A stretch of DNA of 64,000 bases. Origin: Pseudomonas putida (lineage in GTDB: Bacteria > Pseudomonadota > Gammaproteobacteria > Pseudomonadales > Pseudomonadaceae). The stretch covers positions 1 to 64,000 of the forward strand of contig NZ_JANHLK010000012.1 in assembly GCF_028682635.1 (NCBI RefSeq), read 5' to 3'. A program made the position numbers and the translations under genes. The notes under the pieces were generated by a model. It worked only from the letters and a program-made list of their open reading frames with translations. It was not told the origin of the DNA and ran no database searches. How positions within the stretch are numbered: position 1 is the stretch's first letter; each line of letters begins with the position of its first letter. Below, piece after piece: positions 27,817-37,004 of this stretch.

Positions 27817-28260
27817 TTACTGAATTCCTAGTTCTTGCTTGACCAGCGCTAACAATTTTTCGGCATCGATCGGCTTGAGCAGGAAGTCCACTACGCTCAG
27901 GTGCATCGCGGCAATCGCGTCTTTTACGTCGGCGTCGCCGGAGACGATGATGATCGGCATCGCCGCCCGCACAGACTCCCGCACCTGGCGAATCAGGTCC
28001 AGGCCATCGATATGGCCCATGCGCAGGTCGGTGATCACCAGGCCAATCGAGGGTTTCTCTTCCAACATCTTGAGTGCGGTTTCGCCACTGGCTGCCGTCA
28101 TGCAACGAATGCCGTCCAATGCCAGGATCTCCGACAACAACTCTCGGGCGTCCTTGTCGTCGTCGACGATCAGCACCCGTTGTGGCGGCAGGTCGGGTTC
28201 CAGCATGACGTCACTGAGCGCCTGGCGCTCGGCGTCACTCAAAATATCGTGGTCGGACAT
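27817..28260 (-). CDS. Stand-alone response-regulator receiver protein
   Basis: 147 residues. After about 25 leading residues comes a single CheY-like receiver: acidic cluster IVDDD (31-35), phospho-acceptor Asp78 in VITDLRMG and conserved Lys129 in FLLKPID. There is no output domain. No kinase is adjacent, so its partner is elsewhere. Divergent from the cNMP/CBS/DUF294 gene across about 260 bases. Confidence 0.92.
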   Translation of the reverse strand: MSDHDILSDAERQALSDVMLEPDLPPQRVLIVDDDKDARELLSEILALDGIRCMTAASGETALKMLEEKPSIGLVITDLRMGHIDGLDLIRQVRESVRAAMPIIIVSGDADVKDAIAAMHLSVVDFLLKPIDAEKLLALVKQELGIQ

Positions 28261-28486
28261 GGCATTCTCTACATGTTCAATTCAATTCCCTAGCACAGTG
28301 GTGAGACATCGCTAAGCACACCATCAATGTGCACTCCGTCGGAAAAATTTCCAATAGGGCAAAGGTGAGGTTTTTCTCACGTTTGGGTAGGTTCTTTCCG
28401 AATCTGCATCACGTTTGCGGCCTACCTAGACTTACGTCCAATGGGCACCCCGACCGTAGGGGTCGACCATGGGTGAGTCATCCGAC

Positions 28487-28494
28487 AACAACAA
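28487..28494 (+). promoter_or_regulatory. Candidate Hfq/Crc catabolite-repression motif
   Basis: AACAACAA, matching the AANAANAA motif bound by Hfq-Crc in Pseudomonas mRNAs, lies about 20-27 bases before the start of the DUF294 gene, within the usual translational-repression window. Confidence 0.45.
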
Positions 28495-28520
28495 TTCAAA
28501 AAAAGACTGCGGTAATGGTT

Positions 28521-30455
28521 ATGAGTAAAGCGGACGCCTTCACACAGGCAGGGAAAACCGCGGTGTTGCAGAACATCCAGGGCACTTTGCAGTTCCTTCA
28601 GCGCTTCCCGCCCTTCAACCAGATGGAACACGCGCACCTGGCGTACCTGGTCGAGCAATGTCAGCTGCGTTTTTATGCCCCCGGCGAGAGCATCATCAAG
28701 CCCGCGGACGGCCCGGTTGAGCACTTTTACATCGTCAAGCAGGGTCGGGTCGTCGGCGAACGGCCGCACACGGCCAAGGGCGGCACCGAAACCACTTTCG
28801 AAATCACCACCGGCGAGTGTTTCCCCCTCGCTGCGTTGCTGGGGGAGCGTGCGACCCGTACCGAACATCTCGCCGCCGAAGACACCTTTTGCCTGCAGCT
28901 GAACAAACTTGCATTCATCAAGTTGTTCGCCATTTCCGGCACCTTCCGCGATTTTGCCCTGCGTGGTGTGAGCAGCCTGCTGGACCAGGTCAATCAGCAG
29001 GTCCAGCAAAAAGCCGTGGAAACCCTGGGCACCCAATATTCTCTCAACACCCGCCTGGGTGAATTGGCCATGCGCCATCCAGTGATGTGCAGCCCAATCA
29101 CACCCCTGCGTGAGGCCGTGACCCAGATGCACGAGCAGCAGGTCGGCAGCATTGTGATCGTCAATGAACATAAGGCGCCGCTGGGGATTTTCACCCTGCG
29201 TGATCTGCGTCATGTGGTGGCCAACGGCACCGGCGACTTCAGCGAGGCGATCGAGCGGCATATGACCCGGTCGCCGTTTTTCCTGTCTCCGGACCACAGC
29301 GCCTTCGATGCCGCGATTGCAATGACCGAGCGGCATATCGCCCACGTCTGCCTGGTCAAGGATCAGCGCCTGTGCGGCGTGGTCTCCGAACGCGATCTGT
29401 TTTCCCTGCAACGGGTCGACCTGGTGCACCTGGCGCGCACCATTCGCAGCGCCCAGCGTGTGGAAAACCTGGTGCTGCTGCGGGGCGAGATCGGTCAACT
29501 GGTGGAGCGCATGCTGGCCCACGGCGCGTCTTCGACCCAGATCACCCACATCATTACTCTGCTCAACGACCACACCGTATGCCGGGTGATCGAGCTGACC
29601 CTGGCCGAGAAAGGCGACCCGGGTATCCCGTTCAGCTGGCTGTGTTTCGGCAGCGAAGGTCGCCGCGAACAGACGCTGCACACCGACCAGGACAACGGCA
29701 TTCTGTTCGAAGCACAGGACGCCGCCCACGCCGCCGAGATTCGCGGAAAACTGCTGCCCATCGCCCATCAGATCAACCAGAGCCTGGCGCTCTGCGGTTT
29801 CACCCTGTGCAAAGGCAACATCATGGCCGGCAATCCCGAGCTGTGCCTGTCCCGGGCCGAATGGGCGCGACGCTTTGCGGCGTTTATCCGAGAGGCCACG
29901 CCAGAGAACCTGTTGGGTTCAAGTATTTACTTCGATTTGCGCGTGGTCTGGGGCAGCGAGCAAGGCTGCGAACAGTTGCGTCGGGGGATTCTCGACCAGG
30001 TGGCCGACAACCGCCTGTTCCAGCGCATGATGGCGGAAAACGCACTGCGCAATCGTCCTCCCGTAGGACGTTTCCGTGAGTTCGTGCTGGCGCGCAAAAA
30101 TGGTGAGAAGGCCACTCTGGACCTGAAGATCCAGGGCCTGACCCCCTTCGTCGACGGCGCGCGCTTACTTGCCCTGGCCCACGGCATCGAAGCGAACAAT
30201 ACCCTGGAGCGCTTCCGCCAGCTGGTGGCCAAGGAGGTCATCGAGCCACTGGACGGCGCGGCGTACGAAGAGGCTTATCACTTCATCCAGCAAACCCGCA
30301 TGCAACAACATCAGCTGCAGACCCGGGAAAATTTGCCCTACTCCAACCGGGTCGATCCCGACAGCCTCAATCATCTGGATCGACGCATCCTGCGTGAATC
30401 CCTGCGCCAGGCTCAACGCCTGCAAAGCAGCCTGACCCTGCGGTACCAACTATGA
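28521..30455 (+). CDS. cNMP-binding / CBS / DUF294 putative nucleotidyltransferase
   Basis: 644 residues. Domains in order: cyclic-nucleotide-binding fold (about 25-145), tandem CBS pair (about 170-290), nucleotidyltransferase-like DUF294 core with GSEGRREQTLHTDQDNGI (about 385-405) and a helical C-terminal part. The family resembles GlnD-type signal transferases, but its target is unknown. The Met at 28521 is chosen from two adjacent Mets; neither has a strong ribosome site. Its stop overlaps the start of the exonuclease gene (ATGA), the pairing remembered for PA3233-PA3232, where an acetate permease is adjacent; none is here. Confidence 0.88.
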   Translation: MSKADAFTQAGKTAVLQNIQGTLQFLQRFPPFNQMEHAHLAYLVEQCQLRFYAPGESIIKPADGPVEHFYIVKQGRVVGERPHTAKGGTETTFEITTGECFPLAALLGERATRTEHLAAEDTFCLQLNKLAFIKLFAISGTFRDFALRGVSSLLDQVNQQVQQKAVETLGTQYSLNTRLGELAMRHPVMCSPITPLREAVTQMHEQQVGSIVIVNEHKAPLGIFTLRDLRHVVANGTGDFSEAIERHMTRSPFFLSPDHSAFDAAIAMTERHIAHVCLVKDQRLCGVVSERDLFSLQRVDLVHLARTIRSAQRVENLVLLRGEIGQLVERMLAHGASSTQITHIITLLNDHTVCRVIELTLAEKGDPGIPFSWLCFGSEGRREQTLHTDQDNGILFEAQDAAHAAEIRGKLLPIAHQINQSLALCGFTLCKGNIMAGNPELCLSRAEWARRFAAFIREATPENLLGSSIYFDLRVVWGSEQGCEQLRRGILDQVADNRLFQRMMAENALRNRPPVGRFREFVLARKNGEKATLDLKIQGLTPFVDGARLLALAHGIEANNTLERFRQLVAKEVIEPLDGAAYEEAYHFIQQTRMQQHQLQTRENLPYSNRVDPDSLNHLDRRILRESLRQAQRLQSSLTLRYQL

Positions 30456-31159
30456 GCCTGTTTTCATGGCTGCGCCCCGCAGGCCCAAGCTTGTCCGTAG
30501 AGCTGCAGCAGCGCCTTCAATGCCTGCCAACGGTGGGCGGATTGAATGAATGCAGCCTGCGCGAGCAGCGCTGGGTCGTGCTCGACCTGGAAACCACCGG
30601 GCTGAACATGAACAAGGACCGAGTACTGTCCATAGGCGCCGTGGTCATCGAGGATGGCGCAATCGACTTCAGTCGCCAGTTCGAGCGCACGTTGCAATGC
30701 GACGAACTCAAACTCGGCCCCAGTGTGCTGATTCACGGCCTGGGACCCAGCGCCATTGCCGCCGGCAGCGATCCGGCCGAAGCGTTACTGGAGTTCATGG
30801 AGTTTGTCGGCGACAGCCCGGTGCTGGCCTTTCATGCGCCGTTCGACCAGCACATGCTGGGACGCGCATTGAAAGATCACCTGGGCTACAAGTTGCAGCA
30901 TGCTTTCCTGGATGTGGCGGATATCGCCCCTTTGCTGTGTCCCCAGGCCAACATCCGCGAAGCCGGTCTGGACGAGTGGATCGACTGGTTCAAGCTGGAA
31001 GTCTTCGAGCGTCACAACGCCAGCGCCGACGCCCTGGCGACCGCCGAACTGGCGCTGATCCTGTTCAGCCGCGCGCGTCAGCAGCATATCCATAGCCCGT
31101 TGAACTTGCAGCAGCGGTTGAATCAGTGGAAGCGGCGGCAGCAAACCCATTCCTTTTGA
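30452..31159 (+). CDS. DEDDh-type 3'-5' exonuclease (DNA pol III epsilon-like)
   Basis: 235 residues. Exonuclease motif I is VLDLETTGLN (DxE), motif II Asp lies in FHAPFDQHML, and motif III is HNASADALATAELAL (H and D), which defines the DEDDh class of DnaQ-like nucleases. It overlaps the upstream DUF294 gene by 4 bases, so the two are co-translated. It is a free-standing nuclease; substrate and link to the signalling protein are unknown. Confidence 0.9.
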   Translation: MSLFSWLRPAGPSLSVELQQRLQCLPTVGGLNECSLREQRWVVLDLETTGLNMNKDRVLSIGAVVIEDGAIDFSRQFERTLQCDELKLGPSVLIHGLGPSAIAAGSDPAEALLEFMEFVGDSPVLAFHAPFDQHMLGRALKDHLGYKLQHAFLDVADIAPLLCPQANIREAGLDEWIDWFKLEVFERHNASADALATAELALILFSRARQQHIHSPLNLQQRLNQWKRRQQTHSF

Positions 31160-31170
31160 CACCCCCCCCT

Positions 31171-31268
31171 GTAGGAGCGAGCTTGCTCGCGAAAAAACAT
31201 CAGGCGCATCGGTCCTACCGGCAAAACGCGTCATCGTTGACGTTTTTCGCGAGCAAGCTCGCTCCTAC
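31171..31268. repeat. REPIN after the exonuclease gene
   Basis: GTAGGAGCGAGCTTGCTCGC and its complement, GTA ends outward, about 60 bases between arms. Confidence 0.85.
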
Positions 31269-31341
31269 AAGGTCTTACGACAAACCCTACCCCTACCCGA
31301 CCGGTGTCAATTGCTTACCTTCCTCGCCTCTGACAGAATCG

Positions 31342-31360
31342 CGAACAATTCTCGTTAGTT
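31342..31360 (+). promoter_or_regulatory. Putative Fur box upstream of the iron sigma factor
   Basis: The minus-strand reading contains TAACGAGAATTGTT, which matches much of the Fur consensus (TAATGAGAATCATT). It lies about 26 bases before the GTG start, as expected for an iron-repressed sigma gene. Confidence 0.5.
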
Positions 31361-31385
31361 AACACTTCCCAATCGGTGATGCTGC

Positions 31386-31904
31386 GTGTCGTCAGTCCCA
31401 AGCCCGCAAAGTGAGCTCGTTGGTGCGCTATATCGCGACCACCGCGGTTGGCTATTGGCCTGGCTACGGCGCAATGTCGCCTGCCCGCAACGGGCCGAGG
31501 ACCTGAGCCAGGACACCTTCGTTCGCCTGCTCGGACGTGAGGAACTCAAAGAGCCGCGCGAGCCGCGGGCGTTCCTGGTGGCGATTGCCAAGGGCCTGCT
31601 GTTCGACTACTTCCGCCGCGCCGCGCTGGAACAGGCTTACCTCACCGAGCTGATGCTGATTCCAGAAGCCGAACAACCGTCGGTGGAAGAACAGCAAATG
31701 ATCCTCGAAGACCTGAAAAACATCGATCGTCTGCTGGGCAAGCTGTCGAGCAAGGCCCGTGCGGCGTTTCTCTACAATCGTCTCGACGGCCTGGGCCACG
31801 CGGAAATTGCCGAGCGCCTCGGGGTGTCGGTGCCGCGGGTGCGCCAATACCTGGCCCAGGGCATCCGTCAGTGCTACATCGCCTTGTACGGTGAGCCAAC
31901 ATGA
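31386..31904 (+). CDS. FecI-family ECF sigma factor
   Basis: 172 residues with sigma region 2 (LYRDHRGWLLAWLRRNV, DLSQDTFVRLL) and region 4 (LGHAEIAERLGVSVPRVRQYL). The start is GTG at 31386; a nearby ATG is out of frame. The stop overlaps the FecR-like gene (ATGA). It should direct transcription of the TonB receptor gene downstream when the anti-sigma is triggered by siderophore binding. Remembered PAO1 order next to glcB and a GST suggests FiuI; the reductase downstream recalls FoxI. Not resolved. Confidence 0.92.
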   Translation: MSSVPSPQSELVGALYRDHRGWLLAWLRRNVACPQRAEDLSQDTFVRLLGREELKEPREPRAFLVAIAKGLLFDYFRRAALEQAYLTELMLIPEAEQPSVEEQQMILEDLKNIDRLLGKLSSKARAAFLYNRLDGLGHAEIAERLGVSVPRVRQYLAQGIRQCYIALYGEPT

Positions 31905-32863
31905 GCCCGGTCAACTCCAAGCCGGTGTCGGCGCAGGTGCTCGATGCCGCTATCGCCTGGCAACTGTCCCTGGACTCCGGCAACCCGGTGGAACGCGAAG
32001 AGTTCGCCAAATGGCACGCCGCCCACGAAGAACACGCCCGCGCCTGGCGTCAACTGGGCATGCTCGACCAGCGTTTCAGCGTCGCCAGCGGCCCGGCCCG
32101 CACCGCCCTGCTGCAATCGCGCGAAGGCATTCGCCGGCGGGTGCGCAAGCTTGGCAGCGGCCTGGCCAGCGTCGTTGCAGTGCTGGGGTTGGCGCTGTTT
32201 GCCGGTGAGCGTTACCTGCCAATCGACTATTGGCTGGCCGACCAGCGCACCGCCACCGGGGAGCAACGCACCATTCGCCTGGATGATGGCACCCTGATCA
32301 ACCTCAACACCCACAGTGCGGTGGACGTGCGTTTCGATGAGAAGCAGCGACTGGTCGTCCTGCAGGAAGGCGAAATCCTGATCGAAACCGCTCACGGCGA
32401 TGCCCGGCCGTTTATCGTTGAAACCCGCGAAGGCAGCATGCGCGCCCTGGGAACGCGGTTCCTGGTCAAGCGTGAAGAGCAAGGCACGCGTCTGAGCGTG
32501 CTGCAATCGGCGGTGGCCGCCCATCCGCAATCCAGTCCCGAAGAGCAGATTCTGCGCGAAGGCCAGCAAATGCTGATTCGCAACGACGGCCTGGGCCCGA
32601 TTGCCGCGCTCAACCTCGGCGCCGATGCCTGGACCCGCGGCATGCTGGTGGTGGACAACGCGCGGCTGGAGGATCTGGTGCGTGAAATCGGTCGCTATCG
32701 CCCGGGTCACCTGGGTGTGGCGCCGGAAGTGGCTGATCTGCGGATCACCGGTAGCTTCCCACTCAAGGATACCAACCTGGCCCTGAACGCGTTGTTGCCG
32801 ACCCTGCCGGTGCAGATCGAACAGCACACGCCATGGTGGGTGACGGTGGCGGCCAAGCCCTGA
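31901..32863 (+). CDS. FecR-like anti-sigma regulator
   Basis: 320 residues. An N-terminal DUF4880 cytoplasmic domain (AIAWQLSLDSGNPVEREEFA), one membrane helix (about residues 85-105) and a periplasmic FecR domain (TIRLDDGTLINLNTHSAVDV onward) that contacts the receptor's signalling domain. It transmits receptor occupancy across the inner membrane to the sigma factor encoded just upstream, with which it overlaps by 4 bases. Confidence 0.93.
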   Translation: MSPVNSKPVSAQVLDAAIAWQLSLDSGNPVEREEFAKWHAAHEEHARAWRQLGMLDQRFSVASGPARTALLQSREGIRRRVRKLGSGLASVVAVLGLALFAGERYLPIDYWLADQRTATGEQRTIRLDDGTLINLNTHSAVDVRFDEKQRLVVLQEGEILIETAHGDARPFIVETREGSMRALGTRFLVKREEQGTRLSVLQSAVAAHPQSSPEEQILREGQQMLIRNDGLGPIAALNLGADAWTRGMLVVDNARLEDLVREIGRYRPGHLGVAPEVADLRITGSFPLKDTNLALNALLPTLPVQIEQHTPWWVTVAAKP

Positions 32864-32984
32864 CAGGTGGTGCAGGACGCCGTGCAAATGATGAATCGAA
32901 ATTATTTTCATCCAGCCCTATCACTTTTTGATTTTCGTCCGGCACCTAGGCAATTGAGAAGTATTCACTTTCAGGAGCCGCTGT

Positions 32985-35414
32985 ATGTCCCGTTCGCTAG
33001 ACACCTTGTTGCGCCCCGGTTTGCTGGCGCTTGCCATTGCCCTTTGCACCCCTTTGGCCAGCAGCCAACTGATCGCCGCTGAACAGGCGTCCAGCGTTCG
33101 CGCTTACAACCTGCCGGCCGCCCCCCTGGCCAGCACCCTGAACCATATCGCCAGCCAGGCCGGCCTGGCGCTGTCGTTGAACCCGTCGCTGGCCGCCGGC
33201 AAGACGTCGGCCCCGGTCCAGGGCCAGTTCGACGCGGCCGGCGCCCTGCGCGAAGCCCTGCGCGGCACCGGTCTGCAACTGGAACAAAGCGGCGGCACCT
33301 ACACCCTGGTGGCGGTGCCCGAGGGCGTGATGGCGCTGCCGGCGACCAGCGTCATCGGCGTGGAAGCAGATACTGAAAACGCCTGGGGTCCGGTGCAAGG
33401 GTATCTGGCCAAGCGCACGGCCGCCGGGACCAAGACCGACACCGCGCTGGTCGAGGTGCCGCGTTCGATTTCGATTGCAACGCGCGACCAGATGGACGAC
33501 CGCAACGTGCACAGCCTCGACGACGCCGTGCGCTACATGCCCGGCATCACCGCCAGCAGCTACGGCAGCGATACCCGCGCCGACTGGTTGCGCGTGCGCG
33601 GCTTCGAGCCGACCCAGTTCCTCGATGGCCTGCCACTGCCTAAAGGCGTGTACGCCAACCCGAAACAGGAGACCTGGAACCTCGATCGCCTGGCCCTGCT
33701 GCGTGGCCCGGCTTCGTCGATCTACGGCCAGACCCCGCCGGGCGGCCTGCTGGACATGGTCAGCCGCCGTCCCAGCGCTGAATCGAGCAACGAGATCCAG
33801 GTGCAATACGGTAGCGACAATCATCGCCAGATCAACTTCGCCAGTACTGGCAAGATCGACGATGAAGGACAATTCCTCTACGGCCTGAGCGGTGTGGTCC
33901 GCGACAGCGGGACGCAGATCGACCACGTCGACAACAAGCGCTACAACATTGCGCCCAGCCTGACCTGGAACATCGACGAAGACACCACCTTCACTCTGCT
34001 CTCGCAGTTCACTCGTGACGATACCGGGATCACCAGCCAGTTCCTGCCGATCCAGGGCACCAGGATCCATTCACCGCTCGGCGATATTTCCCACCACAAA
34101 AACCTGGGCGACCCGGACTGGGAATACTACGACCGCACCTACTACGCACTGGGTTACGCCTTTGAACATCGTTTGAACGATGTCTGGCAGTTCCGCCAGA
34201 ACCTGCGCTACACCAAGTCGGACCTGTCCTTCCAGGCGCTCACCGTCGGCGCCTATCCGTTCACTCAGGTCGATGCCGACGGCAACGTGGGCCGAACCAG
34301 TACCTCGACCGACGAGGACATCAGCCAGTTCGCCGTGGATAACAACTTCCAGGCCGACTTCGCCACCGGCGATGTCCAGCACACCTTGTTGCTCGGCCTC
34401 GATCACCAGCGCAGCAACACCAACTACACCTCGATCTTCGGCGATGGCCTGACCACCAACGTCAACAACCCGATTTATGGCCAGCCGATTGTGCGTCCAC
34501 CACGCTCCGACGCGTTTTATGACTACGACCAGAAGACCTATCAGACCGGCCTCTACATCCAGGATCAGCTGGCCCTCGACCAATGGCGCCTGACCCTGGG
34601 CGGCCGCGAAGACTGGGTCCACACCGGCACCAAGTTCTTCAACAAGGGCGATGCCACCAACACCGAACGCGATACCAACTTCAGCGGCAACGCGGCGATC
34701 AGCTACGTGTTCGACAACGGCATCGTGCCGTACCTGTCGTACGCCGAATCGTTCCAGCCAACCAGCAACGCCACCGCATCGCCGACCGATTCGTTCAAGC
34801 CGACTGAAGGCGAACAATGGGAACTGGGCATCAAGTACCAGCCACCGGGCAGCGATACCTTGCTGAGCGCGGCGATCTACGACTTGACCCAGAAAAACGT
34901 TTCGGTCACCACGACCAATTCGGCCGGCGTCAATATCACCAGCCAGACCGGTGAAGTGAAGGTCAAGGGCCTGGAGCTGGAAGCCGTTTCCGACGTGACC
35001 GAAAACCTCAAGGTGATCGCGGCCTACACCCTGGCCAAGTCCGAAGTGCAGGATGGCACTTTCAAAGGCAACCGCCTGCAGCTGATGCCTAATCAACAGG
35101 CTTCGCTGTGGACCGACTACACCTGGCACAACGGCGTGATGGACGGGTTCGGCGTGGGCGGCGGCGTTCGCTACACCGGCAATACCTACGGCGACCAGGC
35201 CAACACCGAGCTGGGCAAGGCTGACGCCTACACAGTGTTCGACGCTGCCGTTCATTACGACCTCGGTCGCCTGGACAACAGCCTCAAAGGTGCCTCGCTG
35301 GCGCTGAACGCGACCAACCTGTTCGACAAGGACTACATCTCGACTTGCGACAGTTTCTACTGCTACTACGGCGACCAACGCAGTGTCGTCGCCAGTGCCA
35401 CCTACAAGTGGTAA
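32985..35414 (+). CDS. TonB-dependent hydroxamate-type siderophore receptor with signalling domain
   Basis: 809 residues. Signal peptide (about 1-32), STN/secretin-TonB signalling domain (about 38-110; AAPLASTLNHIASQAGL), plug with YMPGITASSYGSDTRADWLR and GPASSIYGQTPPGGLLDMVS, then a 22-strand barrel ending in SVVASATYKW with the terminal aromatic residue. The STN domain fits transcriptional autoregulation through the upstream FecI/FecR pair. Similarity of layout to FoxA (ferrioxamine) and FiuA (ferrichrome) makes a hydroxamate ligand likely but not proven. Confidence 0.92.
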   Translation: MSRSLDTLLRPGLLALAIALCTPLASSQLIAAEQASSVRAYNLPAAPLASTLNHIASQAGLALSLNPSLAAGKTSAPVQGQFDAAGALREALRGTGLQLEQSGGTYTLVAVPEGVMALPATSVIGVEADTENAWGPVQGYLAKRTAAGTKTDTALVEVPRSISIATRDQMDDRNVHSLDDAVRYMPGITASSYGSDTRADWLRVRGFEPTQFLDGLPLPKGVYANPKQETWNLDRLALLRGPASSIYGQTPPGGLLDMVSRRPSAESSNEIQVQYGSDNHRQINFASTGKIDDEGQFLYGLSGVVRDSGTQIDHVDNKRYNIAPSLTWNIDEDTTFTLLSQFTRDDTGITSQFLPIQGTRIHSPLGDISHHKNLGDPDWEYYDRTYYALGYAFEHRLNDVWQFRQNLRYTKSDLSFQALTVGAYPFTQVDADGNVGRTSTSTDEDISQFAVDNNFQADFATGDVQHTLLLGLDHQRSNTNYTSIFGDGLTTNVNNPIYGQPIVRPPRSDAFYDYDQKTYQTGLYIQDQLALDQWRLTLGGREDWVHTGTKFFNKGDATNTERDTNFSGNAAISYVFDNGIVPYLSYAESFQPTSNATASPTDSFKPTEGEQWELGIKYQPPGSDTLLSAAIYDLTQKNVSVTTTNSAGVNITSQTGEVKVKGLELEAVSDVTENLKVIAAYTLAKSEVQDGTFKGNRLQLMPNQQASLWTDYTWHNGVMDGFGVGGGVRYTGNTYGDQANTELGKADAYTVFDAAVHYDLGRLDNSLKGASLALNATNLFDKDYISTCDSFYCYYGDQRSVVASATYKW

Positions 35415-35486
35415 CGGCTTGACCCGACAGGCCCAACGACCCGGCCGTCCTTCGTGGGCGGCTTAGGTTTTTCTGAAGGCTATGAA

Positions 35487-36617
35487 ATGAAAAGTAAAAC
35501 AATTCGCCGCTGGTCCTTCGTCCACACCTGGACCAGCCTGATCTGCACCGTGTTTCTGCTGATGCTGGCACTGACCGGCCTGCCGTTGATCTTCCACCAC
35601 GAGATCGACCATCTGCTGGGCGATGCCGCCGAGTTGAAGCAGATGCCGCCGGACACCCCGCAGCTGAATTTGCAGCAGTTGGTGCAGGCGGCTGAAAAAC
35701 ATCGTCCCGGCGAAGTCATGCAGTACTTCGGTTTCGACGAGGACGAACCCAATGGCGCGATCGCGATCATGGCGGCCACCGCCGGCACCGAGCCGAACTC
35801 GTCCCACACCTTCATGCTCGACGCCCGCACCGGCGAAGCGCTGGAGATGCCGTCGGCCAATGGCGGCTTCATGATGGTCATGCTGCGCCTGCACGTGGAC
35901 ATGTTCGCCGGGCTGCCGGGCAAGTTGCTGCTGGCGTTCATGGGGTTGCTGTTCGTCGTCGCGATCGTGTCCGGCACCGTGTTGTACCTGCCGTTCATGC
36001 GCCGCTTGAAATTCGCCACCGTGCGCCAGGACAAGTCCACCCGCCTGCGCTGGCTTGACCTGCACAACCTGATCGGCGTAGTGACTTTGACCTGGGCGCT
36101 GGTGGTGGGTGTAACCGGTGTGATCAGTGCCTGCGCCGACCTGCTCATCGCCGCGTGGCGCAACGACAGCCTGAGCGCGATGGTCGCGCCGTATCGCGAT
36201 GCGCCGCCATTGACGCAACTGGCGCCGGCCACGCGTTTGCTCGACATCGCCAAGGAAGTCGCACCCGGCATGCAGCCGGATTTCATTGCCTTCCCCGGCA
36301 CGCGGTTCTCCAGCGAGCACCATTACGCGGTGTTCATGAAAGGCAGCACGCACCTGACCTCGCACTTGCTGACGCCGGTACTGATCGACGCCAGCACCCT
36401 GCAAGTCACCGCCGTGGCCGAACGGCCCTGGTACATGGACGCCATGGGCATGTCACAGCCGTTGCACTTCGGTGACTACGGCGGCATGCCGATGCAGATT
36501 CTCTGGGCGACCCTGGATGTGCTGACGATCATTGTGCTCGGCAGCGGCGTCTACCTGTGGGTGGTGCGGCGCAAGGCTGCGAAACCCGTGCTGGAAAAAG
36601 CGGAGAGCGTGGCATGA
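35487..36617 (+). CDS. PepSY-TM (FoxB-like) inner-membrane siderophore reductase
   Basis: 376 residues with four predicted membrane helices and two periplasmic PepSY-type segments. Conserved membrane His residues (FVHTWTSL, MLRLHVDMF, LDLHNLIGV) are candidates for heme ligands. FoxB, the P. aeruginosa relative beside the ferrioxamine receptor, reduces ferric siderophores. The start at 35487 is chosen because GAAGG lies about 7 bases upstream. It directly follows the TonB receptor and is coupled to a small gene by ATGA. Confidence 0.85.
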   Translation: MKSKTIRRWSFVHTWTSLICTVFLLMLALTGLPLIFHHEIDHLLGDAAELKQMPPDTPQLNLQQLVQAAEKHRPGEVMQYFGFDEDEPNGAIAIMAATAGTEPNSSHTFMLDARTGEALEMPSANGGFMMVMLRLHVDMFAGLPGKLLLAFMGLLFVVAIVSGTVLYLPFMRRLKFATVRQDKSTRLRWLDLHNLIGVVTLTWALVVGVTGVISACADLLIAAWRNDSLSAMVAPYRDAPPLTQLAPATRLLDIAKEVAPGMQPDFIAFPGTRFSSEHHYAVFMKGSTHLTSHLLTPVLIDASTLQVTAVAERPWYMDAMGMSQPLHFGDYGGMPMQILWATLDVLTIIVLGSGVYLWVVRRKAAKPVLEKAESVA

Positions 36618-36793
36618 GGCCCCGGCAGTCGAATTTCTGGAAGGTGTTCGCCACCCCCACCGTCATCGCCTTGTTCAGCGCGGCGGGGTTGTTCGCCGCG
36701 CTGCTGGGCGATGGGATCTGGGATGCCTTGAGCTGGCTTGGCCTGGGTATTCCAGCCGCCCTCGCCCTGCGCGGCCTCCTCCAACGCCGATAA
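36614..36793 (+). CDS. Small membrane protein coupled to the FoxB-like reductase
   Basis: 59 residues, starting MRPRQSNFWKVFATPTVIAL, with two predicted membrane helices separated by a short GDGIWD turn. Its ATG overlaps the TGA of the reductase, implying co-translation. The N-terminal Arg-rich stretch followed by a helix resembles accessory subunits of PepSY proteins. Function unknown; probably a partner or stabiliser of the reductase. Confidence 0.75.
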   Translation: MRPRQSNFWKVFATPTVIALFSAAGLFAALLGDGIWDALSWLGLGIPAALALRGLLQRR

Positions 36794-36806
36794 TGCGCCC
36801 CCCTCT

Positions 36807-36903
36807 GTAGGAGCGAGCTTGCTCGCGATAAACCTGAGAACGCCTCGGGGAGCCAGGCTTCCAGCGTCATATTGAAGGCCATCGCGAGCAAGCTTGCTCC
36901 TAC
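36807..36903. repeat. REPIN after the iron-uptake operon
   Basis: GTAGGAGCGAGCTTGCTCGC and a one-base-different complement, GTA ends outward. Confidence 0.85.
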
Positions 36904-36967
36904 AAGTCATACGACGACAATGCCCTCCCGCCCGTCGCCTCACTCAGCGTAATCCCTGACATATTTG

Positions 36968-36997
36968 TTGACACATTCACCCTTGCGCTTCTATAAA
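36968..36997 (+). promoter_or_regulatory. Sigma70 promoter of the MFS transporter gene
   Basis: TTGACA (36968-36973) and TATAAA (36992-36997) are separated by 18 bases, close to consensus, about 75 bases before the start codon. Confidence 0.75.
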
Positions 36998-37004
36998 GGC
37001 GCAT

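Noticed and set aside
31386..36617. Naming the iron system fox or fiu.
   Set aside because: The reductase neighbour favours fox, the remembered gene order near glcB and a GST favours fiu; sequence alone does not decide, so symbols were left empty.
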